This document shows positions 4,758-6,351 of a DNA stretch of 6,351 nt, piece by piece. The stretch spans positions 1 to 6,351 of the forward strand of contig JABMOP010000028.1 in NCBI GenBank assembly GCA_013204125.1, in the 5' to 3' direction. This DNA is from Rhodospirillales bacterium. GTDB taxonomy: Bacteria; Pseudomonadota; Alphaproteobacteria; Rhodospirillales; UBA2165. The position numbers and the translations under genes were made by a program. The notes below the pieces were generated by a model. That model was not told where the DNA came from and did not search any database. It was given only the letters and a program-made list of their open reading frames with translations. The stretch's first letter is position 1. Each line of letters starts with the position of its first letter.

Positions 4758-6351
4758 TTGAAAAATTTAAGCCTAAAATCCGCCGCACTGGCATTCATTA
4801 TTTTATTGGTCACGACCGGCGCTCTGATCGTGGTGGCGGGATACGTCACCTTGCACAATGTGCGTGATATCGAAACCAAATGGTCCATCTTTCAGGCCGG
4901 GCGATCTGAAAAGGTGCGCGCCGTCAATGCGCTGAGGCGCGAACTTGGTTACGGCGGGATGATCCATAATTTCAAAAACTTTATCCTCCGCCGAGATGTA
5001 TCCCTCGAACACGCTGTCGATACCAAGCTGGGCGGCGCACAGGCGATCATTACCCAGTATCGCTCCTTGGGCGCCGACCCGACCGAAGAAAAGGCGCTGG
5101 CCGATATCGAAAACGTGCTCAGCGCCTATGGGGCGGCTCTCGTTCGGGCGGGCACAATGATTGCCGCAGGCGTCACCACCGGCATTATCGATCAGGCGGT
5201 AAGGGTGGATGATAGCCCGGCGTTGGAAGGCTTGAAGACGCTCGACATCGAACTTTCACGCCAACGGGAAATTACTACCAGCGCCAGGGGCAAATCCCAA
5301 TTCGTCAGCGATCTGCGCCGTGCCATCGGTTACGGCGGCATGATTCATAATTTCGAAAACTTTGTCTTGCGCCACGATCAAGGCCTGAAATCTTCCGTAG
5401 AATTTGAACTCGGCTCCGCCATGCGGGCGCTGGACGGGTATGAAAATCTTGGCGTCTCCGCCGAAGAGCGGCGCGCGTTGGAAAATATCCGCGCGACCTT
5501 GGCCGCCTATGGCACGGCATTGACTAAAGCGGATGAAATGGCCCAGGCGAATGCTAGCCTTACGGCCATATACGCCGAAGCACGTGTGCCGGATGGCTCT
5601 GCCTTGGCAGGGATTGAAACCCTTGAGAGGGAAATCATCGCCGCCAACAACCGGGACGCGGAGCGGGTCACGCAATCGCTCGGCTTGGTTGCCGATGTCG
5701 CCGTCACCGCCGTCTGGATTTTAACCGCGTTGATCTTGATATTGATCGCCGCTTCGTTGATTTTGATCCGTGGGCGCGTGGTCGGCGCCCTAACGCACAT
5801 GACGGATTTGATGACCCGGTTGGCGGAGGGTGATTTGAATATTCCGATCAGCCGGTCCAACCAGACCAACGAAATCGGCGCCATGGAAAATGCTCTGGTC
5901 TTTTTCCGCGACACCGCGATTGAGCGCATCAATGCGGAAGCCGCGCGGCTAGAGCAAGAAAAGCGATATCGGCTAATTATGGATACTGCCGCCGACGGCA
6001 TTATCACGGCGAGTGACAGGGGTATTATCGAATTGGTCAATCCGGCAACCGAGAGTATGTTCGGCTACACCGCCGATGAACTCATCGGTCAATCAATCGA
6101 TATATTGCTACCCGACACGGCCCCCGGAAATCACGTTCAATTTATTGACCAATATAATAAATCCGGCATTGCCCGGGTGATCGGCCTCAAAAACGAATTC
6201 GATGCACGCCACAAAGACGGGCGCGAATTCGCCATAGAATTGTCTGTTACCAAGCTGGAATTGGGCGCGCGCACTTTGTTCCCCGGCATCATCAGAGATA
6301 TTCGCGAACGTAAGCTGGCCGAAGTGGTCAAGGATCAATTTGTATCCACCG
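4758..6351 (+). CDS. Membrane sensor protein (TM, duplicated sensor module, TM, HAMP, PAS, start of HisKA), 3'-truncated
   Basis: The frame stays open from the TAG at 4752-4754 to the window edge, showing 531 residues and no stop. The start is TTG at 4758, giving MKNLSLKSAA. Later TTG or GTG codons (4806, 4830, 4833) would cut into TM1. No Shine-Dalgarno sequence is visible, so the start is the weak point. Order: TM1 (about 9-32); extracytoplasmic region (33-310) formed by two 127-residue repeats, each with GYGGMIHNF; TM2 (about 311-337); HAMP (about 338-390, with the LAEGDLNIPI and NEIGAMENAL segments); a probable coiled linker (388-402); PAS (about 403-518, with AADGIITASDRGIIELVNPA, FGYTADELIG and a terminal IIRDIRERK). 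It ends in AEVVKDQFVST, the usual lead into the HisKA box SHELRTPL, so a histidine kinase (possibly hybrid) is inferred. It would sit in the inner membrane, sensing a periplasmic signal and phosphorylating an unseen partner. A diguanylate cyclase output is less likely. Confidence 0.88.
   Translation, partial: MKNLSLKSAALAFIILLVTTGALIVVAGYVTLHNVRDIETKWSIFQAGRSEKVRAVNALRRELGYGGMIHNFKNFILRRDVSLEHAVDTKLGGAQAIITQYRSLGADPTEEKALADIENVLSAYGAALVRAGTMIAAGVTTGIIDQAVRVDDSPALEGLKTLDIELSRQREITTSARGKSQFVSDLRRAIGYGGMIHNFENFVLRHDQGLKSSVEFELGSAMRALDGYENLGVSAEERRALENIRATLAAYGTALTKADEMAQANASLTAIYAEARVPDGSALAGIETLEREIIAANNRDAERVTQSLGLVADVAVTAVWILTALILILIAASLILIRGRVVGALTHMTDLMTRLAEGDLNIPISRSNQTNEIGAMENALVFFRDTAIERINAEAARLEQEKRYRLIMDTAADGIITASDRGIIELVNPATESMFGYTADELIGQSIDILLPDTAPGNHVQFIDQYNKSGIARVIGLKNEFDARHKDGREFAIELSVTKLELGARTLFPGIIRDIRERKLAEVVKDQFVST
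4932..5255 (+). repeat. Sensor module copy 1 (residues 59-166 of the sensor protein)
   Basis: First copy of the duplicated extracytoplasmic module. It begins with LRRELGYGGMIHNF at residue 59 and continues through KNFILRRD, YRSLGADPTEEKAL, SAYGAALVRA and a DDSPALEGLKTLDIEL tail. It aligns without gaps to copy 2 at an offset of exactly 127 residues (381 bases). The composition suggests an all-helical fold (inference). Confidence 0.85.
5313..5636 (+). repeat. Sensor module copy 2 (residues 186-293 of the sensor protein)
   Basis: Second copy, starting LRRAIGYGGMIHNF at residue 186. Seventeen of 22 residues in the core (186-207) match copy 1 (59-80). The rest is more diverged but keeps AYGxAL, RVxD, ALxG and TLxxE at matching positions. 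The DNA is still visibly similar across the core, for example TACGGCGGCATGATTCATAA against TACGGCGGGATGATCCATAA. About 18 residues then lead to TM2. Confidence 0.85.

Noticed and set aside
4679..4867. Plus-strand 62-codon frame starting at GTG 4679
   Set aside because: It overlaps the first part of the sensor gene in another frame, shows no protein-like pattern, and conflicts with the TM1 sequence that is clearly coding in the frame beginning at 4758.
5256..6040. Two sizeable minus-strand frames (139 and 177 codons) opposite the sensor gene
   Set aside because: They are antisense shadows of the sensor frame. They have no recognisable domains, whereas the plus frame gives TM2, HAMP and PAS in order.
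1..6351. Mobile elements, CRISPR arrays or prophage parts
   Set aside because: No transposase or integrase domains, terminal inverted repeats with target duplications, regular spaced repeats or phage genes were seen. The only large repeat is inside the sensor gene and is a protein-domain duplication.

Overview
The window looks like chromosomal DNA of an alphaproteobacterium, plausibly an environmental or marine member of the Rhodospirillales type. This is judged from the ParE sequence, the short (type 2) form of ArgC, the moderately high GC content and the style of the sensor protein. It is an inference; no marker here settles the species.

Layout. (1) Positions 1-1421, plus strand: the 3' two-thirds of parE (topoisomerase IV subunit B), cut by the left edge. 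(2) Positions 1425-4206, minus strand: a compact three-gene unit read in the order argC, then a gamma-resorcylate-decarboxylase-like amidohydrolase, then a short-chain dehydrogenase. The gaps are 13 and 24 bases and each gene has a good Shine-Dalgarno sequence. The unit meets parE tail to tail with only 3 bases between stop codons. (3) Positions 4207-4757: a 551-base divergent intergenic region with no convincing gene. It holds a short open stretch that may be a gene relic, a candidate intrinsic terminator and a set of inverted repeats upstream of argC, and an AT-rich stretch before the next gene. (4) Positions 4758-6351, plus strand: the first 531 residues of a membrane sensor protein, almost certainly a histidine kinase, cut by the right edge. 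Its order is TM1, a large extracytoplasmic region made of two tandem copies of a 127-residue module, TM2, HAMP, PAS, then the first residues of a HisKA-like domain. This gene is easily missed because it has a TTG start and no stop codon inside the window.

How the genes relate. parE is housekeeping. argC is an arginine-biosynthesis gene, but the two genes behind it look catabolic: an aromatic acid decarboxylase family member and an NAD-type dehydrogenase. The link is either simple co-transcription or an undescribed pathway. The sensor is transcribed away from argC and nothing visible ties it to the operon. The most interesting item is the duplicated sensor module, with its repeated GYGGMIHNF core.
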